From contig JABYQR010000210.1 of assembly GCA_022592445.1 (NCBI GenBank), positions 1 to 64,000 on the forward strand: 64,000 nt of DNA. Reading direction: 5' to 3'. The notes under the pieces are model-generated. The model saw only the letters and a program-made list of their open reading frames with translations. It searched no databases and was not told the DNA's origin. Of the stretch, positions 61,199-64,000 are shown piece after piece; position 1 is the stretch's first letter; each line of letters starts with the position of its first letter. This DNA comes from Cytidiella melzeri. Lineage: Eukaryota; Basidiomycota; Agaricomycetes; Polyporales; Irpicaceae. Position numbers and translations under genes: made by a program.

Positions 61199-62525
61199 TA
61201 CTGGAAACCCTCTAGCTTTGGTTCACTGACGACGTCGCCGTCGCGGTGGTTTTATTGTAAGTTATGTGCACGTCCTGTGTGTATATTTATGTCCCAGTAT
61301 CAGCCTACTAGTAGTAGTGTAGCTACTTGCGTTTTTTTCATGGTTTGTATATTATGTGGTGGACGTTTGAACATACATACCATGCCTAGCTACCGTTGCA
61401 ACGGTCAACTGTGTGGGGAGCCTCCTCATCTGCGTCCGTGCGAACACTTGGGATGATATATTATCGAGTTGATAGTACGACTTCCTTCTTTGCCTAGATG
61501 CGTTGCGCACTTTGTCAATCCCACGTCATTTCGCCAGACGCGTCCGGGTCTCAGTTACAGTAGGCAACCCGTTGGTAGCGTTCACACTGGCAAGGGCACC
61601 TTTTGCAAAACAGCAGAGTTGGCGGTATGGCTACTACTCTCAGCTACCAGTAAGTACTGTAGAGTGAATATAGTTAGTGTTGTACAGTAGTATGACGTCT
61701 GCCAATGTATCTTGTTACGTTGCGCGATATATGTACGCTAGTACGTACTACTGGTGACCGATTTTCGCAGTACTTACTGTGAGGACTTAGTCACCCCCGA
61801 GGCAATGGAGACGGGAGTCTTTCTTTCGTTCATCATGATATTACTCTCAGATCGCTGTCAACCGTCAGATGCACGTAGCTAACGCACTTCCAGGCAACCT
61901 CACTGCCAGTGGTAGAGATTTCGCGGTCGGCATGTATTCGGAACAAACGGAGTGATATCAATTCAGGTCCGCCATCTTTGGTCGCTCTTCTGCCGTGCAA
62001 GCCGTGCGCCTATTTACATGGCTTATTCAACCCCGCTATGATCCGTGCGTTCACTCCGACACTATGTGCGTAACATGCACACAGTCAGTATCTCCTTGAA
62101 AACAAATGCGAACTCAGCTAATCCCATTGCACCTTCAGTCATCCGGGAGTACAGTCCTCGCTGGCTTCGTAGCGCATCTCTGAACTGCCATGGCCAGCTG
62201 ACGACTGGCCATGGGTAGCTCGGCACAACAGTAGCCCACTGAAATAACACTGTCACGATGCTGAAGATTTCGCAAGGCACTCATTTATCCCATCTGTCTG
62301 TTACTCTCCAATGTGGCACAACCCAACGCCAGCAGCTCTCACGCTAAAAATTGTTATGCCAACATGAAACATACTCCTGCTGCGTACACTGACAGTCTTC
62401 CACCCATCCAGGCGCCGATGCTAGTAGAGCCGACACTGGGTGCCTCAACCCCTGCGCCCGTACTTAAGTGCCAATGCTTGACTCCTTGCAAATCACCCCC
62501 AAAGTCCTGCCCCCGAGTTTGAACG
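61199..62525. other. 1.3-kb intergenic region
   Basis: AT-rich first half with repeated TACGTAC/GTAGTAG motifs. No gene seen. The last few hundred bases are the presumed promoter of GMC oxidase 3. Confidence 0.55.

Positions 62526-64000
<1,475 letters not shown>

Overview
The window is eukaryotic and reads as an Agaricomycete (mushroom-forming basidiomycete) genome. Genes are cut by many GT-AG introns, mostly about 50-65 nt. Families typical of wood- and litter-decay fungi recur: GMC aryl-alcohol-oxidase-like flavoenzymes, DUF6534-type seven-helix membrane proteins, a P450 and an NRPS-like reductase. The repeats are fungal LTR retroelements. Gene models were assembled by hand from reading frames and splice sites. 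For nine genes the exons I propose sum to an intact frame.

Layout. 1-12345 is repeat-rich: a 143-bp tandem array; a 2.3-kb element with 447-bp inverted repeats around a gag gene; a solo LTR; and a complete Ty3/Gypsy chromovirus (4787-12345, minus strand). The chromovirus has two LTRs that I read as identical and a perfect CATGT target duplication, and it sits at the 3' end of an older gene fragment. 12880-30588 is a conserved housekeeping block: an SF1 (SMUBP2/Hcs1-like) helicase (-), divergent from a RanBP2 zinc-finger protein (+), then a GEN1/Yen1-type XPG nuclease (+), tail-to-tail with a TSC2/tuberin RapGAP homologue (-).

31196-64000 is an accessory region that looks like a specialised-metabolism or lignin-type aromatic redox cluster. 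It holds a DUF6534 protein, a cytochrome P450, GMC oxidase 1, a second DUF6534 protein, an adenylation-thiolation-reductase NRPS-like enzyme, GMC oxidase 2, a diverged GMC oxidase, a small SAM methyltransferase, a third DUF6534 protein and GMC oxidase 3 (cut by the window end). A plausible joint chemistry (inference only) is activation and reduction of a carboxylic acid by the A-T-R enzyme, P450 oxidation and methylation of the product, and oxidation of the alcohol by secreted GMC enzymes that make H2O2. The three secreted GMC paralogues keep almost the same exon lengths, as do two of the DUF6534 genes, so both families grew by duplication within or near this locus.

No tRNA, rRNA, CRISPR or bacterial-type operon was seen. 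Functions come from motif recognition only; no database search was possible.
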